Assembly (NCBI GenBank): GCA_007751255.1
Contig: CP036296.1
Coordinates: 1,302,001-1,366,000 of the forward strand
DNA: 64,000 bases
Direction: 5' to 3'
Source of the DNA: Engelhardtia mirabilis
GTDB lineage: Bacteria; Planctomycetota; UBA1135; GCA-002686595
The notes below the pieces were generated by a model. The model made no database searches. It worked only from the letters and a program-made list of their open reading frames with translations, and had not been told where the DNA came from. Of the stretch, positions 27,700 to 35,665 are shown piece after piece. The position numbers and the translations under genes are program-made. Each line of letters opens with the position of its first letter. Position 1 is the first letter of the stretch.

Positions 27700-28410
27700 A
27701 TGGCCCTGCTCGAGCTGCGAGACCTGAAGAAGAGCTACCGCGCGCCCGACGGAACGGTGCAGGTCGTGCTCGACGTGCCGGAATTCACCCTGGGCGCGAG
27801 CGAGCAGGTCGCGATGGCCGGCAGCTCCGGGTCGGGCAAGACCACGCTGCTCAATGCGATCGCGGGGATCCTGACGCCGGACTCGGGCTCGATCCGCCTG
27901 GAGGGCACGGACCTGGCTCAGCTCTCCGAGTCCCAGCGCGACGCCCTGCGCGCGGCGACCATCGGCTACGTGTTCCAGACCTTCAACCTGCTGCAGGGCT
28001 ATACGGCGCTCGAGAACGTGACCCTCGGCATGGCCTTCGGCCCCGGGCCGGACCGCGCCTTCGCCAGCGAGCTGCTCGCCCGGCTCGGCCTCGGCGATCG
28101 CCTCGACTACCGGCCCCGGCAGCTCTCGGTTGGCCAGCAGCAGCGCGTGGCCCTGGCGCGGGCCCTCGCCAACCGGCCGCGGCTGGTGCTGGCGGACGAG
28201 CCCACCGGCAACCTCGACCCGGTCCGCGCCCTGGAGGCCCTGGACATGCTGCGCGAGTTGTGCGGAGAGCACGGCGCGGCCCTGCTGCTGGTCAGCCACG
28301 ACCGCTCGATCCTCGATCGCTTCGAGCGGGTGGTCGACCTGGCGCAGATCAACCGCGCGGCGGCTGGCGCGGTCGTGGCCGGCGCGACCGTCGGGGGGAA
28401 CGCTTCGTGA
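27700..28410 (+). CDS. ABC transporter ATP-binding protein (LolD/MacB type)
   Basis: 236 residues from the ATG at 27700. Walker A GSSGSGKTT (41-49), Q-loop in YVFQTFNLLQ, signature LSVGQQQR, Walker B LVLADEPTGNLD and the switch histidine in LLVSHDRS are all intact. Sequence and size fit the LolD/MacB/FtsE class that works with a FtsX-like permease. The stop overlaps the permease start (GTGA), so the two proteins are coupled. The substrate is not given by the ATPase, but the neighbouring His-rich lipoprotein hints at a periplasmic metal or lipoprotein-related process. Confidence 0.95.
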   Translation: MALLELRDLKKSYRAPDGTVQVVLDVPEFTLGASEQVAMAGSSGSGKTTLLNAIAGILTPDSGSIRLEGTDLAQLSESQRDALRAATIGYVFQTFNLLQGYTALENVTLGMAFGPGPDRAFASELLARLGLGDRLDYRPRQLSVGQQQRVALARALANRPRLVLADEPTGNLDPVRALEALDMLRELCGEHGAALLLVSHDRSILDRFERVVDLAQINRAAAGAVVAGATVGGNAS

Positions 28411-29678
28411 AGCTCTTCGGCACGCTGCTCCTGATGGTGCGCCGCAGCCTGCGGCAGCACGCCCTCTCGACCGCGGTCACCGTCGCCTCCACGGCCCTGG
28501 CCATCGCCCTGGTGATGGCGGTGTTCAACGTGAGCCAGCAGGCGGAGCGCTCGTTCACCGCCGGAGACCTCGACGTGGAGGCGGTGCTCGGCGCGCGCGG
28601 CAGCGAGGTGCAGCTCGTGCTCAACTCGATCTACCACCTCGAGACCAGTCCGGGCAACCTGCCCTGGAGTCTGTACCGCGAGGTCGCGGAGGATCCCGGC
28701 GTGCGCTTCGCGATCCCCTACGCGGTGGGGGACAGCTATCGCACCTTCCGCGTGGTCGGCACGACGACCGATGTGTTCCGCGACCTGCGTTTCGGCGACG
28801 GCTCGACCCTCGCCGTGCGCCGTGGGCACCAGATCTTCGACCCGCGCAACCGCGAGGCCGTGATCGGCTCGACGGTGGCCGAGCGCACGGGGCTCAAGCG
28901 CGGCGACTCTTTCAATCCGACCCACGGGGTCGGCGTCGGGGCCGACGGTGGGGTGGTGCACGACGAGCGGTACCTGGTGGTCGGTGTGCTGGAGCCCACG
29001 GGGACGCCCCTGGACCGCGTGCTCTGGATTCCGATCGAGGGCATCTTCCGCATGGGCGGTCACAAGCTGCGCGGCACCGGGGAGGAGTTCGAGGCCGAGG
29101 CCGGCGTGGACATCCCCGACGAGCACAAGGAGGTCAGCGCGGTGCTGCTCGGCTTCCGCAACCGCAGCACGGGCTTCCGCCTGTCCCAACTGATCAATCG
29201 CCAGGGCAAGATCGCGACCCTCGCCTATCCCGTCCAAGCGGTGATGGGCGACATCTTCAACAAGCTCGGTTGGGTCAACCGGGTGCTCGAAGTGATCGCG
29301 TACCTGGTGGTCGCGGTCGCCGCCGGTTCGATCCTGGCGTCGATCTACAACACGATGAACGAGCGGCGCCGGGAGTTCGCGATCCTGCGCGCCCTGGGTG
29401 CCCGGCGCTCGACGGTCTTCGGCGCGATCGTGCTCGAAGCCGGAGCCATCGCGGGCCTCGGTAGCCTGGTCGGCCTGGTCGTCTACCTGGCGATCGGCAT
29501 GGCGGTGGCCGAGATCGTGCGCTCGCGCACCGGCGTGCACCTGAACGTGCTGGCCTGGCATCCGATCTTCGTCGCCGCGCCCCTCGGGATGGTCGCCCTC
29601 GGCGCGGCCTCCGGATTGCTGCCCGCGCTCAAGGCCTACAAGACCGACGTGGCCGAGAACCTCGTGCCCCAGAGCTGA
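28407..29678 (+). CDS. ABC transporter permease (MacB/FtsX-like)
   Basis: 423 residues from a GTG at 28407 that overlaps the upstream stop. One transmembrane helix lies near residues 17-42, a large periplasmic domain of the MacB-PCD type follows (about 43-285, including VLGARGSEVQLVLNSIYHLE), and three C-terminal helices are at about 290-315, 335-370 and 380-405. The linker NTMNERRREFAILRALGARR is the hallmark coupling region of FtsX permeases. Such systems act as mechanotransmitters that drive export or release of molecules already in the periplasm. It is the second gene of an operon of at least three. Confidence 0.94.
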   Translation: MKLFGTLLLMVRRSLRQHALSTAVTVASTALAIALVMAVFNVSQQAERSFTAGDLDVEAVLGARGSEVQLVLNSIYHLETSPGNLPWSLYREVAEDPGVRFAIPYAVGDSYRTFRVVGTTTDVFRDLRFGDGSTLAVRRGHQIFDPRNREAVIGSTVAERTGLKRGDSFNPTHGVGVGADGGVVHDERYLVVGVLEPTGTPLDRVLWIPIEGIFRMGGHKLRGTGEEFEAEAGVDIPDEHKEVSAVLLGFRNRSTGFRLSQLINRQGKIATLAYPVQAVMGDIFNKLGWVNRVLEVIAYLVVAVAAGSILASIYNTMNERRREFAILRALGARRSTVFGAIVLEAGAIAGLGSLVGLVVYLAIGMAVAEIVRSRTGVHLNVLAWHPIFVAAPLGMVALGAASGLLPALKAYKTDVAENLVPQS

Positions 29679-29717
29679 GCGACGCCGCCCGCCCGCCGGG
29701 TCAAGCTGGACCGAACC

Positions 29718-30200
29718 ATGAACTTCGATCGAATCACCGCACTGGGCCTCGTGTTGGCCCTCGGACTCGCCGGATGCGGCGACCACGCTCACCACGAGGG
29801 CGACGGCCACGACCACAGCTCGGAGGGCGGCGGTCACACCCACGCGGCGCCCCACGGCGGGCTCCTGGTGGAGCTGGGGGACCACGAGGCCAACGTGGAG
29901 CTGCTGCTCGACGCCGAGGCCGGCACCCTGACCCTCTTCGCCCTCGGGGCCCACGCTGAGCAGCCCGTGCGCCTGTCCGCGGCGGGCATCGACCTGACCC
30001 TGGAGCTGCCCGAAGGCCCCGTTCAGTTCACCCTGGCCCCCGTCGCCCACGGGGTGACTGGCGAGACGGTGGGGGACACGTCGGAGTTCAAGGTCCAGGA
30101 CCCCCGCCTGGTGGGTCTGACCGGGCTGGTGGGTTCCCTGCCCGCGATCGAGGTGCGGGGGGCCCGATACACCGACCTCAGCTTCGGGGGCGCGCGCTGA
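29718..30200 (+). CDS. His-rich periplasmic lipoprotein, putative metal binding
   Basis: 160 residues from the ATG at 29718. The signal peptide ends in a lipobox LAGC with Cys20, so the protein should be lipid anchored. Residues 23-46 contain eight histidines and several acidic residues (DHAHHEGDGHDH, GGHTHAAPH), a typical divalent-metal chelating stretch as in zinc or nickel chaperones. The rest is a small beta-rich domain (GGLLVELGDHEANVELLL, LTLELPEGPVQF). It follows the permease by 39 bases, so it probably belongs to the same operon. Zinc or copper handling is an inference from composition only. Confidence 0.88.
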   Translation: MNFDRITALGLVLALGLAGCGDHAHHEGDGHDHSSEGGGHTHAAPHGGLLVELGDHEANVELLLDAEAGTLTLFALGAHAEQPVRLSAAGIDLTLELPEGPVQFTLAPVAHGVTGETVGDTSEFKVQDPRLVGLTGLVGSLPAIEVRGARYTDLSFGGAR

Positions 30201-30340
30201 GGCGGGGCTCGGTGTCCCGGGACCGACCTGGCGAGACAGCCGGGGTCCCCATGGGTGATTCGGCCCCTCCTGGTGCCGAAATGCGCCCGGGTCCGGATCG
30301 CAGCCCTCGATCCCGGCCCCGAGCAGGGCGATAGGGTGAT

Positions 30341-30346
30341 TAGACT
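30341..30346 (+). promoter_or_regulatory. Putative -10 box (TAGACT) of the DUF3299 pair
   Basis: GATTAGACTGG lies 27 bases before the ATG at 30374 and matches the box seen on the minus strand at 25642-25637. Confidence 0.4.
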
Positions 30347-30373
30347 GGCGAGCCTCCCCCAACTGATCGAAAC

Positions 30374-31213
30374 ATGCGTCTGATCCCGATAGTCCTACTC
30401 ACTTCCGTGGGCATCGCCGGCCTCGTCTTCGGTGCGGGCCTCCTGACCCAGCACGACGAGGATCAGAGCTTCGAGCGCGATGACCTCCCGCCGATGCTCG
30501 TGGGCACGCGGCTCGACGCGGTCGAGGTCCCGGTGGCGACGTCCCAGAGGCCCGATTCCACGATCGAAGGCACCTCCGCCAAGGGTTCGAACGCGCTGGC
30601 GTCCTCCGACACGGCCGGTGAGGCGAGCCCTGCCGAGGGCGGTGGTGCGGCGGCGGCGGATCTCTTCGCGCCGGACACCAATCAAGCCGCCGGCGGGGGC
30701 GACGACATCATTCCCCTGGCGGGTCTGCCCGGGCGCGAGCACACCATGGGGGCCTACTCCTCCGGCAGCGGGGCCTCCGACCTGCCCCTCGAGGAGGGGG
30801 TCGAGCTGGTCGCCTTCGACGACCTGATGCTGCCCGACTACGTGCCGCCGGCCGTGCTCGACGGTGACGACGACGAGCAGCGCGACGCCGCCGACCTGTT
30901 CCCGGAGGAGATCGCCTCCCTCGACGGCGAGCGAGTCGCCCTGGAGGGGTTCATGATGCCCCTCGAGTTCAGCGGCAACCGCGTCACGGCCTTCGTGCTG
31001 TCGCCCTACCCGCCCGGCTGCTGCTTCGGCGGCATGCCGATGCTCGACGAGTGGGTTGACGTGTCGCTCACCGACGACGAGGGCGTGGAGTACTTTGCCT
31101 ACCGCGTGGTGCGCGTGACGGGTGACTTCTCGGTGGGCGAGGAGCTGGACGACTGGGGGTACGTGACGAGCCTCTATCGCATGCAGTCCGACAAGGTGGA
31201 GAAGCTGTGGTGA
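30374..31213 (+). CDS. Exported DUF3299-domain protein (first of pair)
   Basis: 279 residues. An N-terminal hydrophobic segment (5-24) anchors or exports the protein. A long low-complexity acidic/alanine linker (about 25-165) follows. The C-terminal domain starts at LDGERVALEGFMMPLEF, the DUF3299 signature in which an OB-like strand is followed by a conserved MPLE/D. It continues with a cysteine pair in YPPGCCFGGMPMLDEWVDV and ends DWGYVTSLYRMQSD. DUF3299 proteins are periplasmic and widespread in planctomycetes and proteobacteria; the function is not established. The stop overlaps the next start by one base (TGATG). Confidence 0.88.
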   Translation: MRLIPIVLLTSVGIAGLVFGAGLLTQHDEDQSFERDDLPPMLVGTRLDAVEVPVATSQRPDSTIEGTSAKGSNALASSDTAGEASPAEGGGAAAADLFAPDTNQAAGGGDDIIPLAGLPGREHTMGAYSSGSGASDLPLEEGVELVAFDDLMLPDYVPPAVLDGDDDEQRDAADLFPEEIASLDGERVALEGFMMPLEFSGNRVTAFVLSPYPPGCCFGGMPMLDEWVDVSLTDDEGVEYFAYRVVRVTGDFSVGEELDDWGYVTSLYRMQSDKVEKLW

Positions 31214-31704
31214 TGAAGAACACTCGAGCCCTGTCCCTCGCTGGCGCCGTGACCCTGGTTGCGGCACTGAACCTCTCCGGCGGAACGGCACTCGCCGTGC
31301 CGGGCGCGAGCGACCCGCTACGAGCCGACCTGACCCTCGATCAGGTCTGCGCCCTGGAAGAGGTCACCGAGGTCGACATCATGACCCTGACCTCGATCGA
31401 GTGGGAGCCGGGCGCCGACCTGCCCGCGTCGATCACCGACCTGTCGGGCAAGCTGGTGCTGATCCGCGGCTACATGCATATGAGCATCACCGAGGAGACC
31501 AGCCGCTTCCCCTTCGTCTCGGACGCCTGCCAGTGCGTCGGACGCCTGATGCCCCACCACTTCATCGACGTCTCCCTCGGCGAGGACACCACCGAGCCCA
31601 AGCCCGGTCAGTTCGAGATCCTCGGTCGCTTCAACGTCGGCGAGCGCACGGACGAGGACGGCTTCGTCACGAGCCTCTATCGCATCCGCGGCCGGGTCTT
31701 CTGA
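31213..31704 (+). CDS. Exported DUF3299-like protein (second of pair)
   Basis: 163 residues from the ATG at 31213. A cleavable signal peptide ends near TALA. The mature protein has the same core as the upstream gene: LSGKLVLIRGYMHMS corresponds to LDGERVALEGFMMPL, SDACQCVGRLMPHHFIDVSL to the cysteine-containing strand, and DGFVTSLYRIRG to the C-terminus. The two proteins thus look like diverged tandem paralogues, here without the long linker and with a C-x-C in place of C-C. Start/stop overlap suggests coupled synthesis and perhaps a heteromeric complex in the periplasm. The biochemical role is unknown. Confidence 0.85.
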   Translation: MKNTRALSLAGAVTLVAALNLSGGTALAVPGASDPLRADLTLDQVCALEEVTEVDIMTLTSIEWEPGADLPASITDLSGKLVLIRGYMHMSITEETSRFPFVSDACQCVGRLMPHHFIDVSLGEDTTEPKPGQFEILGRFNVGERTDEDGFVTSLYRIRGRVF

Positions 31705-31768
31705 GCCGCACGCTCGTCCTTGACGTCGGCGCAACCAACGCGCGCGATCGCCGCGCCGTAGTAGCGTG

Positions 31769-33073
31769 ATGCAGCCCGGAAAGACCATGCGGACCGCATT
31801 CGTCACCGTCCTGGCGCTCGTCTTCGCGGCCTGGCCCTGGCGCTTGGCGCCGGCCCACCAGGAAGCCTCCGACGGGGGAGTCGCCACCGAGCAGGCGGAG
31901 CTCGAGTCCAAGCTCGACCGTTTCGTCGACCTGGCCATGAACGGCGCGCCCGCCGTGCGCCCCCAGGCGGCCGATCGTTTGACGCGCATGGGCGCCGCCG
32001 CGGCGGAGCGGCTGCTCGCCGAGTGCGGCGAAGGCCCGGCGGACATGGCCCACTTGGGCACGGACCTGGTCGAGGTCCTGGCGCGCTTCGACGAACCCCG
32101 CCTGCGGGCCAAGCTCTGGGAGGCGGCCGCCGACGCCGACTTCCCCTGGCGCCCGGCGGCGGCGCGGTCCCTGGCGATCACACCCCTGGAGCGCGAGCGC
32201 GAGGGCTTCCTGGACCTGACCCAGGATCGCCTCGCCGCCGTGCGCGTGGCGGCCCTCAGCGCCGTCGGGACTTGGGAAGGGGACGCGGGCGAGCGTCCCT
32301 TGACCGAGGCCCTGCGCGATGAAGACGACCGCGTGCGCCGCGCCGCGGCAGAGCAGCTCTACGCGCGCGGTGCGACCTGGGTCCTGCGCTACCCGCTCGA
32401 GGAGCTGAGCCGCGCCGACCACTTCTTCGACATCGACACGGGCCGCATCGCGCGCTTCCAGGCCGCGCGGGTGCTGCGCGGCGTGCTCGGCGACCTGGAT
32501 GGCTACCAGCCCCAGCTTCCCCCGGACGATCCGACAAATTTAGCGGCCATCGCGACCATCACCGAGCGGGTCCGGGCACTGATCGACGGTCCTGCGCGCG
32601 AGCTGCCGGCCGTCGCGCGAGTGGGGGAGCCGGTCCCCGCTGGGACCATCGGCCTCGAGCTGCGCTCTTGCCGCGCCGGCGAGTTGTTCCTGCAGTGGGG
32701 GCCCGGCGACGTGCTCTACGTGGGTCTCGGAAACCCTCGCCGGGTGTCCCTGGCCGATGGCCATTTGGATGAACTCGCGCCGATCGCCGAGGCCGCCGCT
32801 CTCCAGCTCGGCGACGCGCGCGTCTTCGGCGAGCCCGGCTGCGACCTGGAGTGCCTGCGGGTGACGCGCGCGGACGGTACGGTCGAGACGATCTACATGC
32901 GTAAGGGCCCGGAGGCACGACCGGACCTGCGACCCGCCGCCCTCGATGGGCTGATGCGCGCGCTCCTCGGCGGTCTTCCGCCCGGTGAAGAGGCTCTCGC
33001 GCGGCGTCTGAGGGACGCGCTGACGGCCGTCGGCGGTCCGCCCGACGACTCCGACGGCCTGTCCGACGATTGA
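31769..33073 (+). CDS. Exported HEAT-repeat-type protein
   Basis: 434 residues from the ATG at 31769; a start at 31787 (MRTAFVTVL) would give a tighter signal peptide, while a GTG at 31766 is also possible. The signal peptide spans FVTVLALVFAAWPWRLAPA. Residues about 45-235 form alpha-helical pairs with the HEAT/PBS-lyase-like pattern (RPQAADRLTRMGAAAAERLL, RVAALSAVGTWEGD, RVRRAAAEQLYARG). The C-terminal 200 residues (from ELPAVARVGEPVPAG) are a mixed domain I do not recognise. It may act as a periplasmic scaffold. It follows the DUF3299 pair by 64 bases. Confidence 0.85.
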   Translation: MQPGKTMRTAFVTVLALVFAAWPWRLAPAHQEASDGGVATEQAELESKLDRFVDLAMNGAPAVRPQAADRLTRMGAAAAERLLAECGEGPADMAHLGTDLVEVLARFDEPRLRAKLWEAAADADFPWRPAAARSLAITPLEREREGFLDLTQDRLAAVRVAALSAVGTWEGDAGERPLTEALRDEDDRVRRAAAEQLYARGATWVLRYPLEELSRADHFFDIDTGRIARFQAARVLRGVLGDLDGYQPQLPPDDPTNLAAIATITERVRALIDGPARELPAVARVGEPVPAGTIGLELRSCRAGELFLQWGPGDVLYVGLGNPRRVSLADGHLDELAPIAEAAALQLGDARVFGEPGCDLECLRVTRADGTVETIYMRKGPEARPDLRPAALDGLMRALLGGLPPGEEALARRLRDALTAVGGPPDDSDGLSDD

Positions 33074-33489
33074 CGGGCGGCTGCCGCCCCAAGATCGCAG
33101 CGGGGCGAGCGCGACGACCGTCTCGAGCGAGCGGGCAATGCGGGTTGCGAGTGCGCAGGGCCAGGGGCCCGGCACTACCTCTACGGGTGCCGATCGTCGC
33201 TGACGTCGTCGCGCCACCAGGCGAGGATCGCATCGGATCGGCGTCGTCGAACGGGCCTGGCCACCGACGACCGAACCTCCGGGAACGGAGCCCGAGGTCC
33301 TGAACCAGGGCATCAGGGGCGCCCGAGCCGGAAGGCGGAATCGGGACCGCCACCAGGGGGCCGCGAGCCGCGCCAGCGTGAATCCCCCATGACGGTGAAG
33401 ACCTTCCCGCCACCGGCCGCCGCGGCCGCTGCTATCCCTGGGGCACTTCCTCGCTCGCCGACCTCGACGTTTCCTTCCAGGAGAGTCTC
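33074..33489. other. 416-base intergenic region without a supported gene
   Basis: Only a few features are seen: a short GC palindrome just after the HEAT gene (33075-33089), GCTATCCC at 33430-33437 that could be part of a promoter, and a good ribosome binding site AGGAGAG ending 5 bases before the GTG at 33490. Confidence 0.35.
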
Positions 33490-35601
33490 GTGCCCCGTTC
33501 CTTCCTTGCCCTGGCAGCCCTGGTGACGCTCGCACCTGCCGTCGACGCCCAGGTCTTCCTCGAGAACACGACCGCGATACCCCAGGACGCTCCGGCGAAC
33601 AACTCCAACAGCGAGGAGGTCGAGTTCTCGGACGTCGACCTCGACGGCGATTGGGACGCGGGCTTCGCCGACGGCGGGGACTACTTCAACGATCAGAACC
33701 GGCTGTGGATCAACCAGGGTGGTCTCCAGACCGGCGCCTCGGGGACCTTCGTCGACGAGACCGCGACGCGCTTCCCGACGGTCAACGACGCGAGCCGCGA
33801 CCTCGACTTCGCCGACATCGACGACGACGGCGACCCCGACGCGTACATCGCCAACCACGCCGGCATCGTCAACCAGACCAGCAAGTTCTGGATCAACACC
33901 GGCGGCGAGCAGGCGGGGACCCTGGGCTATTTCGTCGACGAGACGGCCAGCCGCTGGGTCGGGCTCGGCGGGCCGGGGTCGTCGATCGCGCCGACCCTCG
34001 TGCTCCCAGGCGGGGGCTTCATCGACTGGTCCGCGGACGGCGACTTCGCCGACCTGGACAACGACGGTGACCTGGACCTGATCCACACCAGCTACGGCGG
34101 AGCCTTCGGCGGACAGGTGCCCACGCGCCTGTTCCTGAACGATGGGGACGGCTACTTCACCGAGTTCAATCCCAGCGGCTTCCAGTTGGCGAGCGTCAAC
34201 ATCGCGACCGGCGACCCGGCCCTGTGGGCGGACGGCGTTCAGCTCAACAACACCACCGACACGACCGGGGTCGAGGCCGACATCACCACCAACGGAACCG
34301 ACGCCGAGGTCTACGACATCGACGGCGACCTGGACCTCGACCTGCTCTTGGGCGCGGTCAATGGCCCGCCGCGCTTCTTCGGGAACAAGCTGCAGGAGAC
34401 GGGTTCCCTCGGCTTCCGCGACGTGACGGCCGTGGTCCTGCCCCTCGACGATATCTCGCCCAACGGCAAGTACGAGGTCGAGGTCGGTGACCTGGACGGC
34501 GACCGCGACATCGACATCATCGGGATCAACTGGGGACAGGGGCCGTTCGGCTACAACGAGGGCGTCTACGAGCTGGTCGGGACGTCCTACACCTACCTCG
34601 GTGACCTGCCCAACTCCTGGTCCGACGACGAGGAGGGCGAGCTGCTCGACTTCGACAACGACGGGGACCTGGACGTCTTCATCGCCAACTTCTCGGGGAT
34701 CGACCGCCTCTACGAGAACGGCGACAGCGGCCCGGTCTTCGGGCTGGTCGAGGTCCCTGCGGCGGAGGCCGGCCTGGCTTCGTCGCCCGGCGTCAGTCGC
34801 GACGCGGACGCGGCCGATGTGGACGGTGACGGAGACCTGGACCTGTTCGTGACCCTGGGTACTCCGGGATCGAAGAACCGCTTCTTCGAGAACCTGACCC
34901 AGGTCCCCGACTCGACGCCTCCGAGGGTCTTCGGTGGCGAGGACCTGGGCGATGCCCCCGCGGCGCCAGGGGTGCGGTCGATCCGGGTGGCGGTCCTCGA
35001 CAACGCGCCGCAGCTCGTGACGGCCGCCGCGACCGTGGAGTTCACGGTACGGGTCGACGGGGTGACAATCGCGGCGGCGCCGGCCAAGTGGAGCGGTGGT
35101 CAGGTCTTCCGCGCCGAGGTGCCCGCCAACCTGGTGGGGCCGGTGACCCTGCTCCCGCGGGCCATCGACGAGGGCGGCAACCAGGGCTTCGGCACCGAGG
35201 TGAGCTACCAGGCCTCCGGGTCGGCGGGAACCAGCTTCGGCGCGTCGACGCCCAGCTCGGCTGGGACGCCGAAGCTGCGCGCCCTCTCGGTGCCCTTCCC
35301 GGGCGAGGACCTCTGGCTCGGGGTCAGCGACCTGGAGAGCGCCTCGGCGGGCTTCTTCGGCCTCGGCACCCAAGCCGTGCCCGGCGGCCTGGCCCTGGGC
35401 GACGGTCTGGTGCTGAACGTCCTGGGGAGCTTCCTGGTGTTGCCCGCCCTGGCCTATCCCAACGGGGATGCCCTCTTCGTGGCACCGATCCCGCCGGGCC
35501 TCCCGTCGGGGGTGCAGTTCCACGCCCAGTACGTGGCCCTGGGCGGCACCTTGGGCGCGACCTTCGCCAGCTCCGCCGGCCTGACCCTCACGATCCCCTG
35601 A
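33490..35601 (+). CDS. Exported FG-GAP/VCBS-repeat propeller protein (copy 1)
   Basis: 703 residues from a GTG at 33490 with a strong AGGAGAG ribosome binding site. The signal peptide ends at AVDA before QVFLENT. Seven or so calcium-binding type repeats follow (DVDLDGDWD, DIDDDGDPD, DLDNDGDLD, DLDGDRDID, DFDNDGDLD, DVDGDGDLD), the hallmark of FG-GAP/VCBS seven-bladed propellers. Residues about 475-585 form an Ig-like region (PRVFGGEDLGDAPAAPG). The last 118 or so residues, from SSAGTPKLRALSV to GLTLTIP, resemble the tails of other exported proteins here. The next gene is a full-length paralogue, 64 bases downstream. Confidence 0.93.
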   Translation: MPRSFLALAALVTLAPAVDAQVFLENTTAIPQDAPANNSNSEEVEFSDVDLDGDWDAGFADGGDYFNDQNRLWINQGGLQTGASGTFVDETATRFPTVNDASRDLDFADIDDDGDPDAYIANHAGIVNQTSKFWINTGGEQAGTLGYFVDETASRWVGLGGPGSSIAPTLVLPGGGFIDWSADGDFADLDNDGDLDLIHTSYGGAFGGQVPTRLFLNDGDGYFTEFNPSGFQLASVNIATGDPALWADGVQLNNTTDTTGVEADITTNGTDAEVYDIDGDLDLDLLLGAVNGPPRFFGNKLQETGSLGFRDVTAVVLPLDDISPNGKYEVEVGDLDGDRDIDIIGINWGQGPFGYNEGVYELVGTSYTYLGDLPNSWSDDEEGELLDFDNDGDLDVFIANFSGIDRLYENGDSGPVFGLVEVPAAEAGLASSPGVSRDADAADVDGDGDLDLFVTLGTPGSKNRFFENLTQVPDSTPPRVFGGEDLGDAPAAPGVRSIRVAVLDNAPQLVTAAATVEFTVRVDGVTIAAAPAKWSGGQVFRAEVPANLVGPVTLLPRAIDEGGNQGFGTEVSYQASGSAGTSFGASTPSSAGTPKLRALSVPFPGEDLWLGVSDLESASAGFFGLGTQAVPGGLALGDGLVLNVLGSFLVLPALAYPNGDALFVAPIPPGLPSGVQFHAQYVALGGTLGATFASSAGLTLTIP

Positions 35602-35665
35602 AACGGTCGGCGTTCGGCGACCATTGCCAGGCGTCCCCGCCCACCCTCGACCCGTGGAGATACCC

